64,000 nt of DNA, taken from assembly GCA_036426205.1 (NCBI GenBank), contig CM071573.1, positions 40,131,771-40,195,770 of the forward strand. Direction: 5' to 3'. The DNA is from Ascaphus truei. Taxonomy: Eukaryota > Chordata > Amphibia > Anura > Ascaphidae. The notes under the pieces were generated by a model. That model was not told the DNA's origin. It saw only the letters and a program-made list of their open reading frames with translations, and did no database searches. The position numbers and the translations under genes were made by a program. Each line of letters opens with the position of its first letter. Within the stretch, counting starts at the first letter, position 1. Of the stretch, positions 11,969 to 21,927 are shown piece after piece.

Positions 11969-12030
11969 AGAAAACATTAGTGAGACCACACCTTGAATAT
12001 GAGTACAGTTTTGGGCACCACTCCATAGAA
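11969..12030 (+). mobile_element. CR1 LINE fragment
   Basis: The stretch AGACCACACCTTGAATATG and the following GGGCACCACTCC match the 3' part of the CR1 open frame at 38930-38980, which encodes the VRPHLEYG motif. It is a short 5'- and 3'-truncated piece. Confidence 0.7.
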
Positions 12031-12636
12031 ATACATGGAAATAGACCCCCCCCCCCCACAAATGATCCCTAGGAAAGGAAGCCAACAGAAGCCCCACCAC
12101 AGATAAATCACCCAAACCTATGCAAATAGAGGGTAAAATATGTTCAGAGAATCTATTGTCGCGCTATAAAATAGCCCACACAAATGGAATATAACTTACG
12201 TAACACGCATTCCATATAGCTTTTTTTTTGTTTGAAAATGTATGGACCTTACACTCTTAAAAATCTTCCTTTAATAACAAAGATATATCATAATGTGTGT
12301 AGCACCGTTTCCCACACCTCTCTGGGAGATTGTATGTCTGCTACAAGATGTATTATGATGCTGGCATTACCTGTGAGGGTCGAGAGAGGCTGTGTTGGTC
12401 TGCGAGTTGAGGAGGCCATCAGGCTTTTGGAAGTTCTCAAGGTGTCAGCACCCTCCAGTTCCGTAGCTCCAGATTTCTTGCAGACAGCTCCATTGTGAAC
12501 ATAGTCATTCCCTATCTCTGCCCAAATGACTGATACCCAGGCAGTATTATAAAAGTGGATGCCTGATTTTTGCAGGCAACTTGGATGGTCATTACAGCGA
12601 TTGCAGAGAATAGAAAGGTTCCCAGAACTCTGGGAT

Positions 12637-14218
12637 GGACAGGACTCTGATAGTAGGAGGCCCTTATTGAATTTAGAGGCTCTCCCAGCCCCCTAAGGTC
12701 CCTCGGGTGGGCACGCTCCCATCCCTGTATGGGACCGAGACTCACAGCTCTTCCAGTCTCTCCAACCTTCAGATAGAACTGCCTACCACTTTGGCACTCC
12801 TCTCTGACACTCAAGGAGGGAGGGCATAGTGTCCTGCACCACGATTGGCTACACACAACCACTATGACACTGCCTCTCCTATCATCAGAGAGCCGCCTGA
12901 GGGGGGTCAAAAACCCCAGGGTTACCTGTCACAACCTGCAGTTATCACGGGCTTCTATGACGGAGGCAGAGAGGCAGTCTAGCCAGCGTGCGGCAACTGG
13001 GGGGCGCGCGACCCCCAGGGGGGGGTGCGAATTACCATCGGGGGCGCTGGTTTAAGAGGCCCGCCACTTCACGCGAAGGCACTAAATAAGTGCTGGGGGA
13101 CTGCAGTGGCCTCTCAAACATACTTACCCTTGATTCAGCTGGCATTCTGAGACGTTCGCCATGGCAATTCGCGGCATATCCAAATTACGCTGGATGGCGT
13201 CAGTGTCGTCCAAGGTTCATATGTCAAGCCTTCGACGGACAGGACTCTTCAATCAAGGTGAGGAGGGAGGGGTGCTCAAAAGAGAGGAGATACATTCCGG
13301 AGGGGGACGCGGGAAAAAAAGTTTTGCACCCCTGGTCTACACCAGCTAGGCTACATGGTCTACAAAGAATCAGTGGAAATACTTCATTGAAGAACCACGG
13401 TGGGGCGATCGTTGAAGATACCAAAAACCTCCAGTCGTATGGAAAAACCCCACGATACCGTCAAGTCTTGGTATTATATGAAATCACTAAGTTAGTGTGT
13501 AATTGTATACGTGCACTGATTTTTTTCTGAGTAAACAACTAGTTAAGTTTGAGAGTCATTTTTTATTTATTCAGAGAAGGAGGCTCTGATACTCCACAAA
13601 CAGCATCATTTTAATAGCATTGGATCTATGCCATTTTTGCTGGAGGCTTCTTGTATCGGAATGTTCTGTGCTTAGCACATTTGCTTTTGCCACACAACTA
13701 CCAGCCCATGATCCGCCATAATCACTTCAGTATCCTTCCTTAAAGCTGCAGAGTGGATGTGAAGACTGCTCTCAATATCAGGTGTAAGACTCAGTAATAG
13801 AATTGTAAAATGAATAAGATGGAACCTTGTCATTAAATCCTAACATCATGTATGTGACAAAGAATAAGGGGGGGAAAATTACAGGACCTAGCGGTCAGGT
13901 AAGAATATAAGCGGGCTATAGCCATACCTGCCCCGCGGGGTACATTGAAGTCCAGGAAGTACTTCTGTATGGAGTTCCACGCGTGCATGCAAGTCCTGAG
14001 TGGAGTAGCGCGATAAAAAGGAAGAGCAAAGGAGCACTGCTGTCAAGAAGATCTAAGGAAAAAATCCTCAGGAAAAATGAAGGGCCCAACTCCAGACTAA
14101 AAACTTGAGGTATTTTATTCCATAGACTCGCAGGGACAAAAACTAGCCCCACACCAACGCGTTTTCGTCCCGTGGGACTTTACCTTGAGAAGTCCACACG
14201 GTGACGAAACGCGATGGT
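12637..14218. repeat. Duplicated repeat block, copy 2
   Basis: Same order of blocks as 1-1570, including the hAT MITE and the GAAACGCG hairpin. Most differences are isolated single-base insertions or deletions, often beside short homopolymers. That is more like uncorrected long-read error than neutral divergence, which would be richer in substitutions. The copy has no functional frame. Confidence 0.85.
12984..13334. mobile_element. hAT-like MITE (within copy 2)
   Basis: Counterpart of 347-688. The left TIR is damaged (CAGCGTGCGGCAACTGGGG) while the right TIR TTTTGCACCCCTG is kept. GTCTAG-like and GTCTACAC flanks are still visible. It was carried along by the block duplication rather than inserted separately. 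Confidence 0.75.
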
Positions 14219-14366
14219 GTGTGGTCTAGTTTTATGTCCCTGCGAAGTTCTATATGGATAAATACCCTCAGTTTTTAGTCTGGAGTTGTGCCTCTTTGTT
14301 TCCTGTAGGATTTTTATCCTAGGATCTTCTTGCCACAGTGCTCCTTGCTCTTCCTGTTTATGCTTA
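14005..14366. mobile_element. Small foldback element with GAAACGCG apex
   Basis: The left arm (about 14005-14185) and right arm (about 14192-14366) are inverted copies. For instance AGGAAGAGCAAAGGAGCACTG on the left corresponds to the complement of CAGTGCTCCTTGCTCTTCCT on the right. The apex at 14152-14218 holds facing GCGTTTTCG and CGAAACGCG motifs, the decayed hammerhead-like core also seen at 1504-1569. The block at position 1 lacks the right arm. Confidence 0.65.
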
Positions 14367-14367
14367 A

Positions 14368-14882
14368 AGCTGCAGCAGAAAGCAATCCTACAATGTTTTT
14401 TTTTTTTTAATGTAAATATAATCCGTTCTGTACTATGGAATGAGAAAATACTTAAAACAAAAACCAACAACAACTGCTGAATTAATTTAAATTTTACGTA
14501 TAATGTAAGAAGGCATTTTTTCTTCTTATAGCAAACCATTTCCAAAAGTCACATCCACTTCCTCTTCTGAAACGTCTGGCAACACCCATTTTGAGCCCTG
14601 CCCTCTCTGTAGCAGTGCACCAATTGTATCTAGTAACTGCCTGGTCACTGAGCTTCCACACAGAACTTTGCAGCGTAGGTCCTCTTCTGCTGCAGCATTT
14701 TTTTTTTGCACCGCAGGTCATTTAGTGAAACACTCGAGCCCAATCTTCCCAATCATCAGAGTAGAACGGATTGATCAGCACTTAGCTATTACTTATCGTT
14801 GTGTGGATTGTATTAATGAACATCTTAAAGGGTAAAAAAAATAAATAAAAAAAAATTGAACGGCAGCTGTGGACTTGTTGCT
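14368..14882 (+). mobile_element. TTAA-flanked MITE, copy 2
   Basis: TTAA lies at 14364-14367 and 14883-14886. The left end is AGCTGCAGCAG. The internal blocks are collinear with 10629-11124. Non-coding. Confidence 0.7.
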
Positions 14883-14886
14883 TTAA

Positions 14887-15537
14887 AGAGAGTAAAAATG
14901 AAAACATACCCAAGATACCTGAGAAATCATGCCTAGTTGGATAATCAAAGTATATTCCAAATGAACCAGATCTAGCATAATTTCCCCACGTATCTCTCCA
15001 CGTGTTGACTAAATGAGTGCTTGGGGTGTGGATAATAAAGTAATAAGAAGTTTTGTTTCATAAAAATGGTTGTTAACTTGAGAAACTTGCGCATTTTAAA
15101 GTGAATTATTGACAAATGTGAGTTTTATTTATTTTCATTCATCCTCTTATGTTGTAAAAATGTAAACCAAAACTTTTAAAACAAACCCCCTCAGTACCCC
15201 ACCAACAACATAATCCCATTTTTGTCTGTTTGTTTTTTTTCTCTACTTTTGAATTTTTTGCAAAAAGGGCACCAATTTTATTAACCACAACCAAACACAA
15301 AAAAAGGTTTTAGAATCTAAACTATCAGTACACTAGAAAACTACCTTTTCCTAGAATCTTGTAAAAAATGACCTTGAAAGGTACTGGTGCTGTAACAAAG
15401 TGTAAAATCTAAAAAGTAACATAATTAAAAAAAAAAAATCCGTGAATAGTCATTAATAGTGATAACTGGCTGTAAATATTAGTGAATAGACTACCTACAA
15501 GAATGTCAAGTACAAGTGATTTCTTGCACAGTTTGTA
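14887..15537. other. No recognisable gene; A/T-rich
   Basis: A/T-rich sequence with several A runs. Nothing I can assign. Confidence 0.4.
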
Positions 15538-15919
15538 AGGCCTGGATTATACCTGGACTTGCGAGGCGCTCCTTTGACATCACTAGACGGCGCACGCAAC
15601 CTTGCGCCATTTGGTATAAGCAGGCCACTGAGGCTAAGAGTTATATGCGTGCGACGGAGGTTACTCGCCTCGCGCACTCCGCAGCCCCAGGATATCTTAG
15701 CTTTGGCTGTCAAGCGATTGGGGGAGCGTGGCGCGGACAACTCACGAAGCTGGTTCGCCCCTCATGGGCTGACAGCGCTCACGTGACGCAGACGACACGG
15801 TCCGTGCTTGAAAAGACACATTTTTTTTTGTTCTCCATATCGCGGTCGGCCATAGCAAGGCAGTGCGATTGTGTTTGGAGCATGCGAGCGCTTCCGCGTG
15901 CTGTAAATCGCGGCCTATG
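15538..15919. mobile_element. GC-rich MITE-like element
   Basis: A CpG-rich island of sequence inside A/T-rich DNA. Its ends are imperfect inverted repeats: AAGGCCTGGATTATACC on the left, and AGGCCGCGATTTACAG when the right end is read on the other strand. Open frames across it are composition effects. No target duplication can be fixed. Confidence 0.5.
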
Positions 15920-16117
15920 AGTTAATGTCCATCAGTGGTTAAGTCAGAACATTACAGGTAAGCAAACTGATCTATGATAAAGGCAAAAGATTATGTAATC
16001 TTACATTTCTAATGCTCTAACAAATGCCTAGAATCTTCAGGACATTATAAAGTTCATGCCATAGAATCAGGTAAAAAAAAACACGGTCTGATCGAGTACA
16101 GCTCTTAATAGCTTAGA

Positions 16118-16345
16118 GCAGGTGGTGCTCAACTCCAGTCTCAAGCACCCCCCAACAGGTCGAATTTTCAGGATATCCCTGCCTTCAGACAGGTTGGCTC
16201 AATTCAGTCTGCTTCAGCAAGATGTGCTCAATCAGAGTCCATCTTGACTGAGCCTCTGATTGAAGACACCTGTGGCTCAAGCAGTGGATAGCCTAAACTT
16301 GTCCCTGTTGGGGGCGCTTGAGAACTTGAGATAGCACCCGTGGCT
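16118..16345. mobile_element. Palindromic hAT-like MITE (GGATATCC family)
   Basis: A long imperfect palindrome centred near 16245. It contains the family hallmarks CAACAGGTC, GGATATCC, CAGACAGGTTGGCTCAAT and their complements. Better-preserved copies are at 31526-31708 and 36791-37128. Confidence 0.7.
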
Positions 16346-16720
16346 TAGAGCAAAGTATATATATGTACATGAAAGGAGACTCGGTACTTAAGCTACTCCT
16401 AAACAAACACGAAATTAGCGAGTACAATGATTACATTTGATGTCTATGATTCACCGCAAATAAAAAAGTGGTTTGGATGCAACTGAAACATTAAACTTTT
16501 TTGTTGTGTGTGCCCACAATTGCATCCGTGTAAGTAATTTTGCCTGAATCTGGTCAGGATTGTTTATTTTCATTTCAGCCTGTATGGATCTGTTTGATTG
16601 TAGAATATATTATGTATATGACATGGAACCATATACACTTCCCCAACGGCTCTTTATTGACACTCCCCAAATTTGAAGATGGTGAACAACGCAGCAACAT
16701 TGGAGCCATACTGCTTACAC

Positions 16721-16922
16721 CAGTGGTTCCAGCCTTTTTTTGTGTTAAGGAACACAAGTGAAATTCTGGAACCCCAACCTCCCTAATAGCAACTCTGATC
16801 AGATGCATTTGTAACATTTTCTGTATTTGGTACAATTGGTAAAATGACCAAAAAATTGCAGGGAACCCTTAGGGATGCCAGGGGAACCCAAGTGTCCTAG
16901 GACCCTGGTTGAAAAAACACTG
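16721..16922. mobile_element. hAT-like MITE (CAGTGGTTCC family)
   Basis: The left end is CAGTGGTTCCAGCCTTTTTT and the right end CCTGGTTGAAAAAACACTG. The flanks GCTTACAC (16713-16720) and GCTTCACT (16923-16930) look like a worn 8 bp target duplication. A related fragment is at 21045-21212. Confidence 0.65.
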
Positions 16923-17238
16923 GCTTCACTCCACATAAGATGCCATGGCTTTTTGCTTCAAAGTTGATTGAGTTATACCCCTCATTCTTAAAAAAACATA
17001 TTTTAAAAGCCTCAATCTAATGTTGTACTATTTGTAATATAGTCCACATTATATTAAGTTGCGTCCATCGCAAATAGGTTGTTTTTTGAACGTGATAGAG
17101 GACAGCACGTCTGAAAAAACAAAACAGGAGCGCCTTAATTTTCTCAAAAGGAACCATGTTTAAACAAATGAAATCCAAACTCTTTATTTTACTAGGAGAA
17201 ATGTATATCTTTTTTTCTTTAAAGGGATGATCTACCCA

Positions 17239-17552
17239 GGGGTGTCACAAAGTTTTTGATCACTGCACCCACTGCTGCTTACCCTCCCGGCTCGCGCTCC
17301 TCGGCTCTGGCGGCAATGATGTTGCGGGGTCAGTGTGTACCCCGCGGCTCCTTTGATGCATGTTCCAATGGTGCGTGTCGCCGAAAAGACCGTAGGAAAG
17401 CTGCAGAGATCCTTGTGTGATATCCCCCCGGCATTTCATTTAAATGCCCTCTTGGAGGGAGAGCGCAGGACCTCTGTAGCCTCCTCCCTCCTGGAAATTC
17501 TCCCAGCCCCAAATGGTCGTTGCGCCCCCCACTTTGCGCACCCTGCCTACAA
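17239..17552. mobile_element. Possible hAT-like MITE
   Basis: The left end CAGGGGTGTCACAAAG and right end CTTTGCGCACCCTG are imperfect inverted repeats around a CpG-rich interior without coding sequence. The flanks do not give a clean 8 bp duplication, so the call is tentative. Confidence 0.4.
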
Positions 17553-17702
17553 CAATTCTAAAAGAAAATATGAATATTAACGCAGCCGTTTGCCGTATCT
17601 CATGGTACCAGTTGATAATAGTAATAGTGTTGTTGCATTTATCAACTCAATATATTGTAATAGAATATGCAGCTGCTTAGTAGTCAGTTTAATGTCAACA
17701 TA

Positions 17703-17835
17703 CTATAACCAGGGGTGGCTCACTGCAGCCCCCCCCCACCCCCAACACGTCAGGTTATCAGGTCACCTATGTGAAGCAGGATATCCTGCGAACCTGACCT
17801 GGGTGGTGGTGGTGGTGGGGGGGGGGGGGGATTGA
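17703..17835. mobile_element. GGATATCC-family MITE fragment
   Basis: CAGGGGTGGCTCACTGCAG, CAGGTTATCAGG and GGATATCCTGCGAACCTGACC identify the same palindromic family as 31526-31708. It ends in a (GGT)n and poly-G stretch. Confidence 0.55.
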
Positions 17836-18292
17836 GACTGGAATTAAGCAACCCTGCAGCTATACAATTTTAAAACATCGTACTGATGACAGCAGAGGAC
17901 CATGAGGAATCGAGTCAATAAACTCAGGAAGCAGCAACTTCTGCTTCAGTAAAAACAAATATCATACCTATTCCCCTGAGCATGTTAAACTTTTGCCTAA
18001 TTCCATTCAACATGATATGGAAATGTGGTCAGGGGGGCAGGCACAAAGAAACAATCAAAGCGGGAAAAAACTAGAGAAATTGCCGAAGGGCTTGACATTT
18101 TCTCTTCCTTGCATTTCTCTGGTAGTACCATAATTACATGTATATATTGAGTATCAAATCTACGCTGCCATAATCTATAATGAAAGAATTCTTACCCTTT
18201 CATTTATATTAATTGCCTTCCTTGTATAACCCGTTAAAAAGAGAACTTAGCTCATGGTACTAAAGGGTTAATGAGGGGGAAAACACACTTAC

Positions 18293-18361
18293 CACCTCCG
18301 TTGCTTGAAAACCTGTCCTCATATTGATTGAAGCCATATTGAAATAATCCTCTAGGTGTTT
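18293..18361 (-). CDS. Candidate exon of an unrecognised gene
   Basis: On the minus strand a 69 nt stretch is open in one frame and reads TPRGLFQYGFNQYEDRFSSN, followed by three glycines. It is preceded by TTTTTTCAAG as a possible acceptor and followed by GTAAGTGTG as a strong donor match. I do not recognise the peptide and found no neighbouring exons, so it could be chance. If real, it belongs to a minus-strand gene downstream of lipase A. Confidence 0.25.
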
Positions 18362-19037
18362 CTTGAAAAAATAAATGTTTTTTCATTATTGCCAGCCTCA
18401 ATCCTCAAGTCCTCTCTCCAAGATGACTATAGTGTTTTATGTGAGGGTGCAGCAATGTTACGGACCTGCGGGCTTGGTACTGTGCAGGTTGGCTCCAATG
18501 ACAAAGTTTGAAGAGGAGGAGGGATCTCATTAAAAGATTTCAGGGATTCTGGGTTGTACAAGCTTAAGACAAGGACCTCCAATGTTTTATTTCCAGGAAA
18601 ATACTCCATTGCAGGAGCTACCCCAGGGGACAGTTGGAGTGTAAGACAGGTCTACTGCATTGTGGCTCAGAATAAAATTGGTTGTACTGTAGGAAGGGGT
18701 TTGCAGCACTCGGAGTCCTTCTGTAAGATGTGCTATCTTTATTCTAGGGATAGATTGCACCCAAGTAAGAGGGTTCTTCTGTGCTAGAGGAGGTTATTAC
18801 AGGTGGGGAGGATGGAATTACACGTTGGAAGGAAAATTTAAACTAGGGAGTAAGACCAGACAATGGTCCTGGCGGTAGAGAAGAAGAGGCAAGAGGATAG
18901 CTCAGCAGTGGGAGAGACTCGTGGTTAATTACAAATAATACTAAAAACCGATCCTAAGACTAAGTACATGGGAGGAGAAAAGAACGACAGGAGCAGCTTA
19001 GCTCAAACGATAGTATAATAACAACAAAAACAATAGC

Positions 19038-19912
19038 CAACTGGCAACAATCTTCATTCATGCTTGCTAGACCCTGGCAGAATCAAATGGGGCGATGTGA
19101 CGATCAACAGGGAAGCGCAAACATGTGGAATAAAAAATATAACTGATGGCAATATTGTCATATAACAGTTAAGTAGTCCTTCTTTAGGTCTAGGAATATT
19201 ATACTCACATGTGAGGATGAATCGATGTACATAAAGGTATCTTAAGTGGTTCTCTTCGGTGGGGAATGATTAAACTTCAACCGTGGATGTAAAGGTAAGT
19301 TCCTTAATGGTTAACACAGAAGACCAAACATAGTGAGATCTGAATAAATCACCCTTCGGGTGAAACGCGTAGAGTGAAGGTGATTCACAGCCAGTTCGCC
19401 AACCGGAACTCCCCAACCTAGCTGACGTCACATCCGCACCTGCTGGAACGCAGTCTGAGACGCACACTGAGGAGAAGGGAAGCAAAGAAACCAAAGCCAA
19501 ACCGGAGGCGAGATCGATTGCATATCTAAAATGACTTGTTTATAGCATACATCTTCGTGAGTGTACTTAACACTTTTAAAAACCATTGTTTAATACCAGT
19601 TTTTTATTCGATCGCACTATGTTTGGTCTCTGTGTTTTAACCATTTAAGGCTGACCTTATAATCACGGTGAAGTTAAAAATCATTCCCCACCGAAGAGAA
19701 CCACTTAAAGATGACCTTATGTACAATCGATTCTCCTCACATTTGTGATATAATATTCCTCGAACCTAAAGAAGACTACTTACCTGGTATAATGAACAAT
19801 AATTGCACCATCATTAATATTTTTTTATTTCAATGTTTGCGCTTCCCATTTTGAATCGTACACGTCGCCATACTCACCTGGGATTGAGAGACCGCAATCC
19901 TGCCAACTGGGT
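19038..19912 (+). mobile_element. Foldback element with hammerhead-like apex (element C)
   Basis: The left arm (about 19038-19345) and right arm (about 19595-19912) are inverted copies. Clear pairs are GGTTCTCTTCGGTGGGGAATGA with its complement near 19683, and AGACCAAACATAG with CTATGTTTGGTCT near 19618. The 250 nt loop between the arms starts with a CTGAATA...GAAACGCGTA motif. I could not define a target duplication. Arms are more divergent than in the elements at 21.9 and 29.3 kb. Confidence 0.65.
19340..19371 (+). ncRNA. Degenerate hammerhead-ribozyme-like core (element C)
   Basis: CTGAATA stands where CUGANGA is expected. It is followed by an ACCC/GGGT hairpin with loop TTC, then GAAACGCGTA. 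A convincing helix I is not seen, and the box has one key change. Probably an inactive relic. Confidence 0.35.
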
Positions 19913-21044
19913 CACAGCAGCATTCAAGGATTTGTTTGTATCACCTTATTTATTTAATTTCTGGTTTCTATGTTCATACTGGGATTTAAACGTGTTTTGA
20001 AATTAGAATTAGAAGCGCCACATTGGTATAATCTTTTTGCAATCTAGATCAATGGGTGGCTTGAAATAAAAGTAATACAAGAGAAGTAGGTATAATAGGC
20101 ATTACTTAAAAGAGTAGTGGGGGAAACAATGAACTGGGCAGTTCATTTAGTTAGGACTCTATGTGAAATTCTAAAGGCAGCCCAACCCTCCTCTAATACA
20201 CTCTGGGATCAGATACATTGTAAGAAACCACAACCCTCTCTAGAGTGTAGTCGAGATCGATACATTGTAAGTGTAACAGTGCTTCCACCACCCCTTGGAG
20301 ATTTGGCCATTACTGAACCCGCTGGTGCATGATAGCTGCTGGTAACAGGAAGGGCTGAGCTGTCCGCCGTGGTACTGGGGACACAGGACAGGTTTCTTGG
20401 GTACCCATTACCTCACATGGTTCTCTAGCAGCAGTGCCTCCATCTGCTGTAGGCTCCAGATAGATGAAGATGATCTCCTACAGTAGAAATATCACCTGTT
20501 CCCCCCAGTAAGATCACACACTAGGCGGGAGTATAAACACCGGAACAGCTACTCTCTTAGTCTTGGCATTATCAGAACAAGACACGAATCTCTGCCCACA
20601 CTACAGTCTCTCTGGGATGGTCAACCTTGAGGATGGTCCCGGGACAATCACATGAAGGTCATAGCCCTCACGTCCTAGCCTTCCCAACTCCCCTGTCTCA
20701 GGGTATAGGTCTACACTCGCTGTTCCCCAAGGAGGAGAGGACACGGGAAAGGCCCCATCTCAGGTTCCCTATGTGGCCTCACCTGCCTCTCCTCAGTGGG
20801 GAGAGGCACTACTAAATTTGGGCGGCACTGTCCTTATGTCTACGTGACCCGAAGAGGGCACCAGGTCTGTCCCATGATTGAACAAGCTCAGCATGATGTC
20901 CACCACACCACCGCCTCCCACTGTCACTCCATGTGCAGCCATCAAAAAAGAGTGGGAAAACCCCATGTTGACTACTGGCAAGCCCCTGATCTAGCAGGGC
21001 TTGCTGCCAGGAGTAAGGGCAGGTAGTAGCCAAAGTGCATGGCT

Positions 21045-21212
21045 ACATAGGAACCCCAACCCCCTCCTCTAATTGCGTCGTAGCTGAGGTCAGATGTTAT
21101 TGTAAATTGTTTTATGTATGTGGTACAGTTTTTTAAAATTAACTGAAAATGACAGGAAAACCCTTCAGAATGCCGGAACCCAAAGCTCATAGGAACCCTG
21201 GTTAAAAAAACT
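21045..21212. mobile_element. CAGTGGTTCC-family MITE fragment
   Basis: It shares GGAACCCCAACC, the ATGACAGG...AACCCTT block and the GGAACCCTGGTTAAAAAAACTG end with 16721-16922. The left TIR is lost. Confidence 0.5.
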
Positions 21213-21564
21213 GATTTAGATGGTTATTTTCTTTGTGGAGGGACGGCTGGTGAGTATTTTATTGTTGAAAAAACCAAATGGTAAAAATATTACAAGGGAA
21301 ATTTTTACAAAGGTAATTGGGGAAATGTTGAGACGTGGGGATAGAAATAACAAGAGGAGGTAAAAGCTACAACAAAAAATGTTAGGTGATACTGTTATAA
21401 ATCCCCACATATCTTGGGTGGTGAGGAGCCAAACTACTTTTGCAATCGGAAAAGGCTGCAAATTAGGTCATGACTTTAATTATGGGTGGATTTAATTATC
21501 GTGATATCGACTTTGATAAGAAATTAGCAGTGCAGTTAAATAAAACTGTTTTTTGGGTGTGCTA

Positions 21565-21800
21565 AAACATCTACAATAACTGACCCATACAATTGAGGAA
21601 CAATTAGGAAGGAGCATTAACTGGACCTAGTAATATCAAACAAGGTAAAATAACCACATATTGATGGAGGGAAACATTTGGAAAACAGTGATCATAATAA
21701 CACATTGTCATTTGAAAGTACTTTTTTAAAAACAGTATTTGATTTCAACAAAGGGACTCCTATTTTAGAAAGGCAGATTGTATTATCGAAGTGGATATTC
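21565..21800 (+). mobile_element. CR1 LINE fragment (endonuclease region)
   Basis: It aligns with 37180-37400: shared stretches include ATTGAGGAAC, CCTAGTAATATCAAACAA, GGAAAACAGTGATCATAA and TTTCAACAAAG. The GTGATCATAA block encodes the Ser-Asp-His motif of the CR1 endonuclease. Frames are broken. Confidence 0.7.
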
Positions 21801-21909
21801 TATAATCTATGCATTGAATGGAAAGATCTTTGCATGGAGTTAGAGTTTGCAGAACATCCTCTCTGACTGTTCCAGTGGAGCATGCACAGAGCTGTGGAAG
21901 CAAGAAAAG

Positions 21910-21927
21910 TCAGAACCCTTATTCTGG
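21910..21927. repeat. 18 bp target site duplication of element D, left copy
   Basis: Reads TCAGAACCCTTATTCTGG, identical over 18 of 18 bases to 23503-23520 at the other end of element D. Confidence 0.85.

Noticed and set aside
16575..16835. Minus-strand open frame of 86 codons
   Set aside because: Half of it is the CAGTGGTTCC-family MITE.
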